In this document: in pieces, positions 6,955-14,900 of the stretch
How the letters are laid out: every line of letters starts with the position of its first letter
Numbering within the stretch: the first letter of the stretch is position 1
Source: Pseudomonadota bacterium
Lineage (GTDB): Bacteria > Pseudomonadota > Alphaproteobacteria > Rhizobiales > Xanthobacteraceae
Length of the DNA: 37,128 nt
NCBI GenBank assembly: GCA_023386885.1
Contig: JAEWIX010000032.1
Coordinates: 1-37,128 of the forward strand
Direction: 5' to 3'
Notes under the pieces: model-generated
The model's input: only the letters and a program-made list of their open reading frames with translations
Told to the model about the DNA's origin: nothing
The model's database searches: none
Translations under genes and position numbers: made by a program

Positions 6955-8310
6955 TCAGCCGCGCACGGCGGATTCGATGCCGGCCGCAAGTTCGAAAATA
7001 CGGCGATCCGCGCCACCGGAGGCCGCCAGCATCAGGCCGACCGGCGCCTCGCCCTCGCGCTGGATCGGCAAGGTGATGGCACAGCCGTCGATGGTGTTGA
7101 TCAGCGTGCAGTTACGCAGCGACAGCACGTTGGCTTTCGCGTAGGCGTCGTCGTCCTTCTCGAGGTCGGCGATGCGCGGCGGCGTGATGGCGACCGTCGG
7201 CATCACCAGTGCATCGAACGGCGCGATGCGCGCGTCGAAGCCGTCGATCATGGCGCGGCGATGCTTGAGAAGGTCGACATAGTCCGCCGCGCTCTGGCCC
7301 TCGCCGCGACGGATGCGGCCGATGACACGCGGATCGTAATCGGCGCCGCGCCGCGCGATCAGCGCGCGATGCCAGGCCCAGGCTTCCGCGCCGGAGAAAC
7401 CGCCCTTGGCGTTGAGCACCGCGACCTCCGCGAATTCCGGCACCGCGATGCGCTCGATCACCGCTCCCTGCTGCGCCAGTTTCGCCACCGCGCGCTCGAA
7501 CGCCTGCGCCACGTCGTCGGCAATCTCGTCGAACGCCACCGTGGTCGGGATCGCGAGCCGCATCCCCTTGATCGGGCGCGGCGTCACCGGCTTGATCGGC
7601 TCGTCGGCATGAACGGCATCGAGCGTGACGCAACAGGCGACGCTGCGCGCCAACGGCCCATAACCATCGAGCGTGAACGACAGCGGCACGCCGCCATCGA
7701 GCGGAATGCGCCGCGCCGTCGGTTTGTAGCCGACGATGCCGCAATAAGCGGCCGGGATGCGGCACGAGCCGCCGGTGTCGGTGCCAAGTGCGCCGTGCGC
7801 CATGCCGTCCGTCACCGACACCGCCGCGCCGGAAGACGAACCGCCGGGCACATGGCCGACGTCACGCCGCCACGGGCTTTTCGGCGTTCCGTAATGCGGA
7901 TTGAGGCCGAGGCCGGAATAGGCGAACTCCACCATGTTGCTGCGGCCGATCAGCACGAAGCCGGCGCGACGCAGCCGCGCCACCACCGGCGCGTCGGCGA
8001 CGGCGGGTGGCGTATCGTCGAGCGCCTTGGAGCCGGCGCGGGTCTGCTGGCCCTTGATGTCGAACAGATCCTTGATCGACACCGGAATGCCGGCGAAGCG
8101 CGACGGCGCGGCGTTCGCCTTGCGCAAGGTGTCCATCGCGTCGGCGGCGGCCTTGGCGCCCTCGGCATCGACGGAAATGAAGGTCCGCGCCCCCTCGCCG
8201 TTCTTGTCCGCGATTTTGGCGAGGCAATCCTCCACCAGCGCGCGCGCCGTGGTGCGGCCGGCGTCGAGATCGGCGGCAAGGGAATCGAGAGTCGGAGTGT
8301 TCAACATCAT
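6955..8310 (-). CDS. Amidase signature family hydrolase (amidase 1)
   Basis: 451 residues covering a full amidase-signature domain. The Ser-cisSer-Lys triad is visible: K80 (VSIKDLFD), S158 (PGGSSSG) and S182 (GTDTGGSCRIP). These enzymes hydrolyse carboxamides; the family spans aryl- and alkyl-amidases, allophanate hydrolase and GatA. GatA is unlikely because no gatB or gatC lies nearby. The start is one of two adjacent ATGs at 8310/8307 with no clear Shine-Dalgarno. It follows the AtuA-associated small gene by 26 bp and is the last gene of a minus-strand set with AtuA, a second amidase and the LIV transporter. Context suggests hydrolysis of an imported amide-containing compound; substrate unknown. 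Confidence 0.88.
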   Translation of the reverse strand: MMLNTPTLDSLAADLDAGRTTARALVEDCLAKIADKNGEGARTFISVDAEGAKAAADAMDTLRKANAAPSRFAGIPVSIKDLFDIKGQQTRAGSKALDDTPPAVADAPVVARLRRAGFVLIGRSNMVEFAYSGLGLNPHYGTPKSPWRRDVGHVPGGSSSGAAVSVTDGMAHGALGTDTGGSCRIPAAYCGIVGYKPTARRIPLDGGVPLSFTLDGYGPLARSVACCVTLDAVHADEPIKPVTPRPIKGMRLAIPTTVAFDEIADDVAQAFERAVAKLAQQGAVIERIAVPEFAEVAVLNAKGGFSGAEAWAWHRALIARRGADYDPRVIGRIRRGEGQSAADYVDLLKHRRAMIDGFDARIAPFDALVMPTVAITPPRIADLEKDDDAYAKANVLSLRNCTLINTIDGCAITLPIQREGEAPVGLMLAASGGADRRIFELAAGIESAVRG

Positions 8311-8336
8311 GCAAACTCGCTGGAGGAAGGGCTTTT

Positions 8337-8672
8337 CTAGGCTACGCCGCGATCATGATCCGGCGGAAGTTCGATTTCCAGATCGAGTAGCGCAGAGCTG
8401 AGCGATTTGCCATGCGCATCGAGCGCCAGAGACCGCGTCACGCCGCCACCCAGCGCCTGATCCAGCACGAAATTCAGCGCGGCGATGTTTGGCAGTTCGT
8501 AGCGCACCACCTCGCCGAACACGATGCCCTCGAAATGCGCCTTGACGCGCGCGGGCGTCACCTGTTCGCACAGCAAGGGGTAATGCCGCGCCTCAAAAGC
8601 GATCACCGAGATGTTGGAGATGTTGCCTTTGTCGCCGGTGCGGGAGTGGGCAATATCGCGCAGCTTCGCCAT
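8337..8672 (-). CDS. AtuA-associated small protein (AtuA-like ferredoxin-fold domain)
   Basis: 111 residues. The opening MAKLRDIAHSRTGDKGNIS, followed by NISVIAF, is characteristic of the small domain that is either fused to the C-terminus of AtuA/DUF1446 proteins or encoded right behind them. Here it is separate: its ATG (8672-8670) directly abuts the TGA of the AtuA gene, so translation is coupled and a complex is likely. No enzymatic residues can be assigned. Biochemical function unknown; the link to acyclic terpene or related acyl-CoA catabolism comes from the family name only. Confidence 0.82.
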   Translation of the reverse strand: MAKLRDIAHSRTGDKGNISNISVIAFEARHYPLLCEQVTPARVKAHFEGIVFGEVVRYELPNIAALNFVLDQALGGGVTRSLALDAHGKSLSSALLDLEIELPPDHDRGVA

Positions 8673-10010
8673 TCACGCCTCCACGAAACGAACTTGCGGC
8701 GCGGCCAGATCGCGCGGCAGCAGCACCGAGGCGACCGCGACGATATCGCGCGCCGATTTGAACGCACCGCCGCCGCCCGCCGGGCCGTTGGTGTAAAGCG
8801 TCTCGACCTCGTCGCCGATCCGCACCGCTTCGGCCATTGTATCGGTGCGGCCGGCGACGCGCACGCGCACCTCGTAAGGCGCGCCGCCCTGCGAACGCTG
8901 CGCACCATGCAGAGCGTCGATGCCGATCAGATCGAAGCGCCATTCGTTGGCCTCGACTTTCGTGAATTTGAGTCGCTCGCGCACGATCTCCAGCGCCAGC
9001 CGCGCACGGGCCTCCGCGCCGGGGCCGGCATAGGACATCTGCCCCTCGCCGATATAGCCGTCGACATAGCCGACCGAGATTTTCAGCGTGTCGGGGCGCG
9101 GCTGGCCTCGCCCGCCCGAGACGCGCACGCGATCGGGGCCGATTTCCTCGACAGTAACTTGCGAAAAATCCGCGATCACGTCCGGCTGCATATAGCGCGC
9201 TGGATCGTGGACCTCGTAAAGCAACTGCTCCTTGCAGGTGCGCGCCGACACCTCGCCGCCGGAGCCTTCCACCTTGGTGATGACGAGGCCGCCGTCCTCG
9301 CTCACTTCGCCGATGGGAAAGCCGAGCCGCGCCAGACCGGCAACATCCTTGAAGCCGGGATCGGCGAAATAGCCGCCGGTCACCTGCCCGGCGCATTCGA
9401 GCAGATGCCCGGCGACGGTGCCGCGCCCGAGCAGATTCCAGTCGTCCATTGCCCAATCAAATGCATCGATCATCGGTGCGAGGAACAGCGCCGGATCGGA
9501 GGCGCGGCCGGTGATGACGATATCCGCGCCGGCCTTCAACGCCGCAGCCATCGGCTCCGCGCCGAGATAGGCGTTGGCGGAGACGATGCGGTTGCCCAGC
9601 GTCTTCAAGGTGCCGTCGATCTCGATCAGCGGCAGATCGTGCTGCTTGCAGGCCTCCAGCACGTCATCCCCCATCACCGCCGCGATCTTCAATCGCGACA
9701 GCCCGAGCGACGCCGCGATCTGCGCCGTCTTGCGCGCCGCCGCCCATGGATTGGCCGCGCCCATGTTGGTGACGATCTTGATGCCGTTCGCTGCGCAAGC
9801 CGGCAGCACCGCGCGCATCCGCGCTTCCAGCAGCGGATCGAAACCGTCGTCGGGATTCTTCAATCGCGCGCGTTGCGCCAGCGCCACGGTGCGCTCGCCA
9901 AGGCATTCGAAAACCAGATACTGGATATCGCCCATTTCCGCGAGTTCGACGGCGGGCTCGATGCGATCGCCGGAATAGCCCGCGCCGGATCCGATCCTGA
10001 TGCTGCGCAT
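8673..10010 (-). CDS. Acyclic terpene utilization AtuA family protein (DUF1446)
   Basis: 445 residues from the second in-frame ATG. The sequence GTGAGGAGATGGCGATG puts the GAGGAG six bases before the ATG at 10010 and only zero from the one at 10016, so 10010 is preferred. The N-terminus RIGSGAGYSGDRIEPA and the later VITGRASDPALFLAP are hallmarks of the DUF1446/AtuA family. AtuA was named from the Pseudomonas citronellol/geraniol cluster; its reaction is not established. The upstream amidase ends at 10021, so its TGA overlaps the ribosome site of this gene, and the small AtuA partner follows without a gap. Tight coupling with two amidases is unusual for the terpene pathway and points to another substrate. 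Confidence 0.87.
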   Translation of the reverse strand: MRSIRIGSGAGYSGDRIEPAVELAEMGDIQYLVFECLGERTVALAQRARLKNPDDGFDPLLEARMRAVLPACAANGIKIVTNMGAANPWAAARKTAQIAASLGLSRLKIAAVMGDDVLEACKQHDLPLIEIDGTLKTLGNRIVSANAYLGAEPMAAALKAGADIVITGRASDPALFLAPMIDAFDWAMDDWNLLGRGTVAGHLLECAGQVTGGYFADPGFKDVAGLARLGFPIGEVSEDGGLVITKVEGSGGEVSARTCKEQLLYEVHDPARYMQPDVIADFSQVTVEEIGPDRVRVSGGRGQPRPDTLKISVGYVDGYIGEGQMSYAGPGAEARARLALEIVRERLKFTKVEANEWRFDLIGIDALHGAQRSQGGAPYEVRVRVAGRTDTMAEAVRIGDEVETLYTNGPAGGGGAFKSARDIVAVASVLLPRDLAAPQVRFVEA

Positions 10011-10020
10011 CGCCATCTCC

Positions 10021-11412
10021 TCACGCCGCGTCGAGCGACGGCGCGCGGCGGTGCCAGTCGGTCACGGCCTGATAGGCGCGACCGATGCGCAGCGCCATTG
10101 TTTCCTCGTTGGCAGCGCAAACGATCTGCAGCGAGGTCGGCAGGCCCGATGGCGAGAATCCGTTCGGCACCGCCAGCGCGCAGCGGCTGACGAAATTCAC
10201 CATGCGGGTGAAGTGCGAGGGCACGAGGTTGTGTTGTTCAGCGGTGGCGGTGGGATGTGCCGTCATCGGCGCGGTCGGCGTCAGCAACGCATCGACATCG
10301 GCCAGCGCCGCGTCGGCGGCGGCGCTCATCGCCTCGCGTTCGCGCAGCAAGCGCAGATAATCCGTCACCGTCATGGTCCGCGCCACCGCGAAGCGTGCGC
10401 GCACCTGTTCGTCCACCGGCGCGGCGGGATCGTCGATGATTTCTTTCAGGAACGAATAGCCTTCCGCCGCGATCAGGCGGCCGGTGAGCGCACCGAAATC
10501 CGCGATGCGGAACGGCAGCGTGACGTCGACGATCTCCGCGCCCATGTCGGCGAGTTGCGCCAGCGACGCATCGTAGGCATCGAGTACTGCCGGCTCGCAG
10601 ACGTCGCGCTCGTTGCCGGGCATCCGCGCCAGCCGCAGGCCTTTCACGCCGCGCGGCGGCGGGCCATTCAGAACAGCGTTGATGGCGGACGCATCGGCGC
10701 CGCGCATCGCCGCGAACAGGATCGCAGTGTCGGTAGCGCTACGCGCCAGCGGGCCCGGCGTGTCGAGCGTGGTCGAGAGCGGCAGGATGCCGTCGGTCGC
10801 CACCTGCCCCGCCGTGGTCTTCAATCCGGTGACGCCGCACAGCGCCGAGGGAATCCGCACCGAACCGCCGGTGTCGGTACCGACCGCCCACGGCACCAGC
10901 CGCGCCGCCACCGCGACGCCAGAGCCGCTCGACGAGCCGCCGGGCGTGCGCGCCTCGCGCAAGTCCCACGGATTGCGCGGAGCGCCCATGTGCTGGTTCG
11001 TGCCCCACGCGCCGAACGCGAATTCCACCGTATGCGTCTTGCCGGCGACAATCATGCCGTTGGCTGCGAGCGTACGCGCCAGGGTGCCGGTCGACGGCGA
11101 GACACGCCTCTCCCAGACTTTCGAACCGCCGGTCGTCACCTTGCCTTCGAGATCGACGAGATCTTTCAGGCCGAAGGGAATGCCATGCAGCGGCCCCAGC
11201 ACATAACCGGCGGAGCGTGCGAGATCGGCGGCCTTTGCTGCGGCCCGCGCGTCCTCGGCATAAATCGCGATGAAGGCGTGCAGCGCCTCGTTGTGCCGCG
11301 CGATCCGCGCCAGACACGCGTCGGTGAGTTCGACGGAGGAAATCTTGCGCTGTGCGAGAAGCCCCGCCAGTTCCGCAACCGTCAATGCCGTGAGATCGCT
11401 TCCGCCGCCCAT
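10021..11412 (-). CDS. Amidase signature family hydrolase (amidase 2)
   Basis: 463 residues with the amidase triad K83 (FGLKDLVD), S160 (PGGSSSG) and S184 (GTDTGGSVRIP). The spacing of 24 between the two Ser residues is standard. It is clearly a different enzyme from the amidase at 6955-8310: the two agree mainly in the signature region. The gene starts 46 bp downstream of the livF stop and its own stop overlaps the ribosome site of the AtuA gene, so it links the transporter and catabolic parts of one likely transcript. Transport-linked hydrolysis of an amide is the natural reading. Substrate not predictable. Confidence 0.87.
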   Translation of the reverse strand: MGGGSDLTALTVAELAGLLAQRKISSVELTDACLARIARHNEALHAFIAIYAEDARAAAKAADLARSAGYVLGPLHGIPFGLKDLVDLEGKVTTGGSKVWERRVSPSTGTLARTLAANGMIVAGKTHTVEFAFGAWGTNQHMGAPRNPWDLREARTPGGSSSGSGVAVAARLVPWAVGTDTGGSVRIPSALCGVTGLKTTAGQVATDGILPLSTTLDTPGPLARSATDTAILFAAMRGADASAINAVLNGPPPRGVKGLRLARMPGNERDVCEPAVLDAYDASLAQLADMGAEIVDVTLPFRIADFGALTGRLIAAEGYSFLKEIIDDPAAPVDEQVRARFAVARTMTVTDYLRLLREREAMSAAADAALADVDALLTPTAPMTAHPTATAEQHNLVPSHFTRMVNFVSRCALAVPNGFSPSGLPTSLQIVCAANEETMALRIGRAYQAVTDWHRRAPSLDAA

Positions 11413-11458
11413 CGCCGCACCCCGTTGTTGTTGGTCTTGGGTTCGGTCTTAGAGGAAT

Positions 11459-12178
11459 TTACTTCAAACCGAAATAGGCCCGGCGCAATGCCTCGTTGTC
11501 GCTCATCTCGGCGACGGTGCCGGAGAAGCGGATGCGGCCGCCTTCCAGCACGAATACCCGCGTCGCGACTTCGAGGAAGCCGATATTCTGCTCGGCGATC
11601 AGAAGCGCCAGCCCCTGCTTTTGCAGGCGGCTCAGCACCTGAAGCACTTCCTTGACCAGCAGCGGCGACAGGCCTGCGGACGGCTCGTCCATCACCAACA
11701 GCTTCGGCTCCGCCGCCAGCGCCTTGGCGATGCCGAGCATCTTGCGCTGGCCGCCGGAGAGGCTGGAGGCTGCGTTGCGGCGCTTCTCGCGCAGTACCGG
11801 AAACAGGCCGTAGAGTTCTTCGGTGCGCGCGCCGGGATTGGCGTGGCCGAGCGCCTGTGCGCCGACTTTCAGGTTTTCCTCGATCGACAGATCGGGAAAC
11901 ACCGCCAGCTCCGACATATAGGTCATGCCGAGCCGCATCCGGTCGCTGGAGCGCATCCGCGTCACGTCACGCCCGCCGAGCGCGATGTGGCCATGTCGTG
12001 TGTCGATCAACCCGACCAGCGATTTGAGGAACGTGGTCTTGCCCGCGCCGTTGGCGCCGAGCAGCAGCACGGTTTCGCCCGGCCGCACGTCGAGATCGAC
12101 GCCCCACAGCACCTGCATGGTGCCGTAACCGGCATCGACGCCCTTCGCGTCCAGCAACGATGCGGCTTCAGGCGCCAT
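11459..12178 (-). CDS. livF: Branched-chain amino acid/amide-type ABC transporter, ATP-binding protein LivF
   Basis: 239 residues, the usual LivF length. Walker A GANGAGKTT (41-49), signature LSGGQRKML and Walker B LLVMDEPSAGLSP are intact. It powers uptake by the LivHM permease together with LivG. The N-terminus GYGTMQVLWGVDLDV and the pattern ending in RRAYFGLK are typical of the LivF clade. Its ATG overlaps the last 11 bp of livG. HAAT-family transporters import amino acids, amides, urea or aromatic acids; the name does not fix the substrate here. Confidence 0.93.
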   Translation of the reverse strand: MAPEAASLLDAKGVDAGYGTMQVLWGVDLDVRPGETVLLLGANGAGKTTFLKSLVGLIDTRHGHIALGGRDVTRMRSSDRMRLGMTYMSELAVFPDLSIEENLKVGAQALGHANPGARTEELYGLFPVLREKRRNAASSLSGGQRKMLGIAKALAAEPKLLVMDEPSAGLSPLLVKEVLQVLSRLQKQGLALLIAEQNIGFLEVATRVFVLEGGRIRFSGTVAEMSDNEALRRAYFGLK

Positions 12179-12899
12179 GTTCGCCTCCGAGAAACACCTC
12201 GATCACCTGCGGCACCTTCACCGCCACCGCGAGCGTCCCCTCAAAAATTTCCTTGCCGGCATTCATCACGATCACGCGGTCGGTGATTTGCTCGATGAAG
12301 CCCATCAGGTGCTCGACGACAATGATCGCAAGGCCCGATTGCGCCAGTGCCTTGATGTGCCCCGCGATCCAGTCGAGTTCCGTCGGGTTCAATCCCGCCG
12401 CGAGTTCATCGAGCAGCAGCAGCCGCGGCCGCGTCGCCAGCGCGCGCACCAGATCCAGCATCTTCTGCTGCGAACTGTTGAGGTCGGCGGCGGGGCGGTC
12501 GGCCAATTCCGCGAGATGATACTGCTCGAGCAGATCGGACAGCTTCGGCGGCGTCACCTCGGCGCGACCATAGGCCAGCGCTACCTCGACATTCTGCCGC
12601 ACGGTGAGCGACAGGAACGGCTTCGGAATCTGGAAAGTACGGTTGACGCCGCGATGCACGATCTTGTGCGACGCCACGCCGCCGATCGACGCGCCATCAT
12701 AGGTCAATGTGCCGCCATCCGGCGCATAGAGCCCTGAGATGACGTTGATGGCGGTGGTCTTGCCGGAGCCGTTGGGGCCGACCAATCCGAGGATTTCGCC
12801 CGACGAGACGTGAAAGCTCAGGCCGTCCAGCGCATGGAAGCCGCCGAAGCGTTTGATCAGTCCGTTGACGGTGAGAATGGGCGTGGCGTCAGGGGACAT
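12168..12899 (-). CDS. livG: Branched-chain amino acid/amide-type ABC transporter, ATP-binding protein LivG
   Basis: 243 residues. Walker A GPNGSGKTT (41-49) and Walker B LLLLDELAAGLNP are intact. The signature loop reads LNSSQQKML at 140-148 instead of the usual LSGGQ form, so both glycines are Ser. Other LivG-like proteins also vary here, and the rest of the domain looks functional. It overlaps livM by 11 bp upstream and livF by 11 bp downstream. GAGG lies six bases before the ATG. It works as a heterodimer with LivF at the membrane. Confidence 0.92.
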   Translation of the reverse strand: MSPDATPILTVNGLIKRFGGFHALDGLSFHVSSGEILGLVGPNGSGKTTAINVISGLYAPDGGTLTYDGASIGGVASHKIVHRGVNRTFQIPKPFLSLTVRQNVEVALAYGRAEVTPPKLSDLLEQYHLAELADRPAADLNSSQQKMLDLVRALATRPRLLLLDELAAGLNPTELDWIAGHIKALAQSGLAIIVVEHLMGFIEQITDRVIVMNAGKEIFEGTLAVAVKVPQVIEVFLGGEHGA

Positions 12900-13809
12900 T
12901 CCAGCCTCGCCGCGTTGCCAGCGACACCAGACCGGCCGGCAGGAACAGCACCAGCGCCATGATCAGCACGCCATAGATCAATTGGAAATACTGCGGCGTG
13001 GTAAAGCCGATCAGGTTGTAGATGCCGTAAAGGATCAGTACGCCGACGATCGGCCCCATGATGGTCGCGACGCCGCCGAACAGCGCGAATACGATGGCGA
13101 AGATGCTGAAGTCGCTGCTGAACACGTTGTCGGGATAGAACACCGAGACGTACCAGGCGAACACCCCGCCGGCGAGGCCCGCCACCAGCGCCGACGCCAG
13201 CCACGCGATCACGCGCATCTTCACCACGTTGACGCCGGCCATCGCCGCACTCACGGCATCCTCGCGCACCGCCTGCAACGCCATGCCGAAACTGGAATTG
13301 CGCAGGAACACCACGATGCCGAGCGTCAGCGCCAGAATGATCAACGCGCCGATATAAGCGAGCGTCGGATTGAAGGTGCCGTTGAGCGCCACGCCATACG
13401 GCCCCTTGGTGATGGATTCCAGCGCCGGGTTGGCGACGAAGTGCAGCACCGCCAGCGCCGCCGCCAGATTGGCGATGGCGAAATACGCACCCGACAGCCG
13501 CAGCAGCGGCGTCAGCAACAGGCCCAGCAGCACGCCGACCACGCCGGCGACGAGCACGGCGAGCGGCGCCGGCGTCTGCAAGTGCATCACCATGATGGCG
13601 AAGCCGTAAGCCCCCGCGCCGAAGAAGCCGACATAGCCGAACGGCAGATACCCGGTGAAGCCGTAGATGATGTTCACGCCCTGCGCGAGGATCAGGAAGA
13701 TCACGAAATTGAACAGCAGCAGATGATTGTCATAGACGCCCGGCAGGATCGCGAAAGCGGCGATCAGCGGCGCGACGATCAACAGCAGGTGGCGTATGAG
13801 ACTAGGCAA
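12889..13809 (-). CDS. livM: Branched-chain amino acid/amide-type ABC transporter permease LivM
   Basis: 306 residues with roughly eight to nine hydrophobic segments and the LivM hallmark GYTGYLPFG-like stretch (YGFTGYLPFGYVGFFGAGAY, about 50-69). The start is a TTG at 13809, preceded by AAGGAAGG seven bases upstream; the frame overlaps the livH stop by 8 bp. It forms the transmembrane channel with LivH. Overlaps on both sides show strict operon structure. Confidence 0.91.
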   Translation of the reverse strand: MPSLIRHLLLIVAPLIAAFAILPGVYDNHLLLFNFVIFLILAQGVNIIYGFTGYLPFGYVGFFGAGAYGFAIMVMHLQTPAPLAVLVAGVVGVLLGLLLTPLLRLSGAYFAIANLAAALAVLHFVANPALESITKGPYGVALNGTFNPTLAYIGALIILALTLGIVVFLRNSSFGMALQAVREDAVSAAMAGVNVVKMRVIAWLASALVAGLAGGVFAWYVSVFYPDNVFSSDFSIFAIVFALFGGVATIMGPIVGVLILYGIYNLIGFTTPQYFQLIYGVLIMALVLFLPAGLVSLATRRGWNVP

Positions 13810-14725
13810 CGCGCACCTTCCTTCCCAACAGTCCGCTCGGCCGCAGCAACAGGACGAGGATCAGCAGCACATAGGGCAACAGGTCCGCCCACGACGACAG
13901 GAAGGTCTGCACCAGCATGTAGCAGATGCCGTAGACGACGCCGCCGAGCGCGGTGCCGAGCGGATTGCCGAGCGAGCCCAGCACCACGATGACGAATGCG
14001 GTGACCGTGGCGTCGGCGCCGAACGCCGGCGTTACCGAGCCGAACATGAAGGGCGCGAACACGCCGGCGATCGCCGCGAGGCCGAGCCCGATGCCGAACG
14101 CGGCGGCGCAGACGCGATCGACATTGATGCCGGTGGCGAACGCTTCATCGCGCCGCGACATCACCGCGCGGGTCAAGGTGCCGAGCCGGGTGCGATAGAG
14201 ATAGACATAGACAAGACCGATCGCGATGACGCTGACCGCCGCCGCGATCACCCATGCCGCCGGAAACGCCTGCCCGAGAATCTCGACCGGCCCGCCTTCG
14301 GGCTTGGCGCCGAGCGCCTTGGCGGCGGCGGTCATCAGGCTGCCGAGTTCGCGGCTCGGGATCGAGCGCTCGCTGGTGCCGAAGGCGATGGTCACCAGCG
14401 CCTCGATCACCTGCGACAGGCCGAAGAACAGGATGATCGACAGCATTTCCGGATCGCGCGACTGTTGCAGGCGCGGCACCAGCAGGCCGTACAGCACGAT
14501 GCCGACGATAACGAAGATCACGAACGCCAGCGGCACCGCCAGCAGCGGATCGAGCCCGAGAAGATAGAACACGCCGAACGCGACGAACGCGCCCAGCATC
14601 AGAAAGTCGCCATGCGCCAGGTTGACGATGCGCATGACGCCGAACACCAGGTTCAGGCCGATTCCGACCAAACTGAAATACAGCCCGAACAGAACCCCGG
14701 CGATGAGCGGATAAGCCAGCATCAA
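13802..14725 (-). CDS. livH: Branched-chain amino acid/amide-type ABC transporter permease LivH
   Basis: 307 residues and about eight transmembrane segments. The LivH signature GLNLVFGVMRIVNLAHGDFL lies near residues 24-43. The start ATG at 14725 has GGAGA five bases upstream. A 175-bp gap carrying a family B palindromic repeat separates it from livK, so the binding protein may be made in excess over the permease. This dosage role for the repeat is inference. Confidence 0.92.
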   Translation of the reverse strand: MMLAYPLIAGVLFGLYFSLVGIGLNLVFGVMRIVNLAHGDFLMLGAFVAFGVFYLLGLDPLLAVPLAFVIFVIVGIVLYGLLVPRLQQSRDPEMLSIILFFGLSQVIEALVTIAFGTSERSIPSRELGSLMTAAAKALGAKPEGGPVEILGQAFPAAWVIAAAVSVIAIGLVYVYLYRTRLGTLTRAVMSRRDEAFATGINVDRVCAAAFGIGLGLAAIAGVFAPFMFGSVTPAFGADATVTAFVIVVLGSLGNPLGTALGGVVYGICYMLVQTFLSSWADLLPYVLLILVLLLRPSGLLGRKVRVA

Positions 14726-14793
14726 GTCTCCGTTGCGTCGGTCTGGCGGCGAAATCGAACCAGGGCACGATGGAGTTGAGATTTACGCGGTGG

Positions 14794-14886
14794 CGTCATC
14801 CTGAGGCGCGAGCGTAGCGAGCCTCGAAGGATGAGGCCGTCGCCCTTCGAGGCTCGGCGCAATGCGCCTCGCACCTCAGGGTGACG
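14794..14886. repeat. Compound palindromic intergenic repeat, family B, full copy
   Basis: Outer arms CGTCATCCTGAGG...CCTCAGGGTGACGG, with an inner hairpin built on AGCCTCGAAGG...CCTTCGAGGCT. The element lies between livK (upstream) and livH. A second full copy is at 30441-30536 and a degenerate one near 29529-29566. In the livK-livH message it would form a large stem, which could stabilise the livK 3' end. Confidence 0.85.
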
Positions 14887-14900
14887 GCTTTCAACCTGGC

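Noticed and set aside
6955..8310. Amidase 1 as GatA of the tRNA amidotransferase
   Set aside because: No gatB or gatC nearby and the context is catabolic; the amidase signature alone does not identify GatA.
6163..8340. A 725-codon plus-strand frame opposite the oxygenase and amidase 1
   Set aside because: Antisense to two well-supported genes, no domain, Arg/His-rich composition. Similar long shadows at 8412-10190, 10000-11655 and 12853-13992 were dropped for the same reason.
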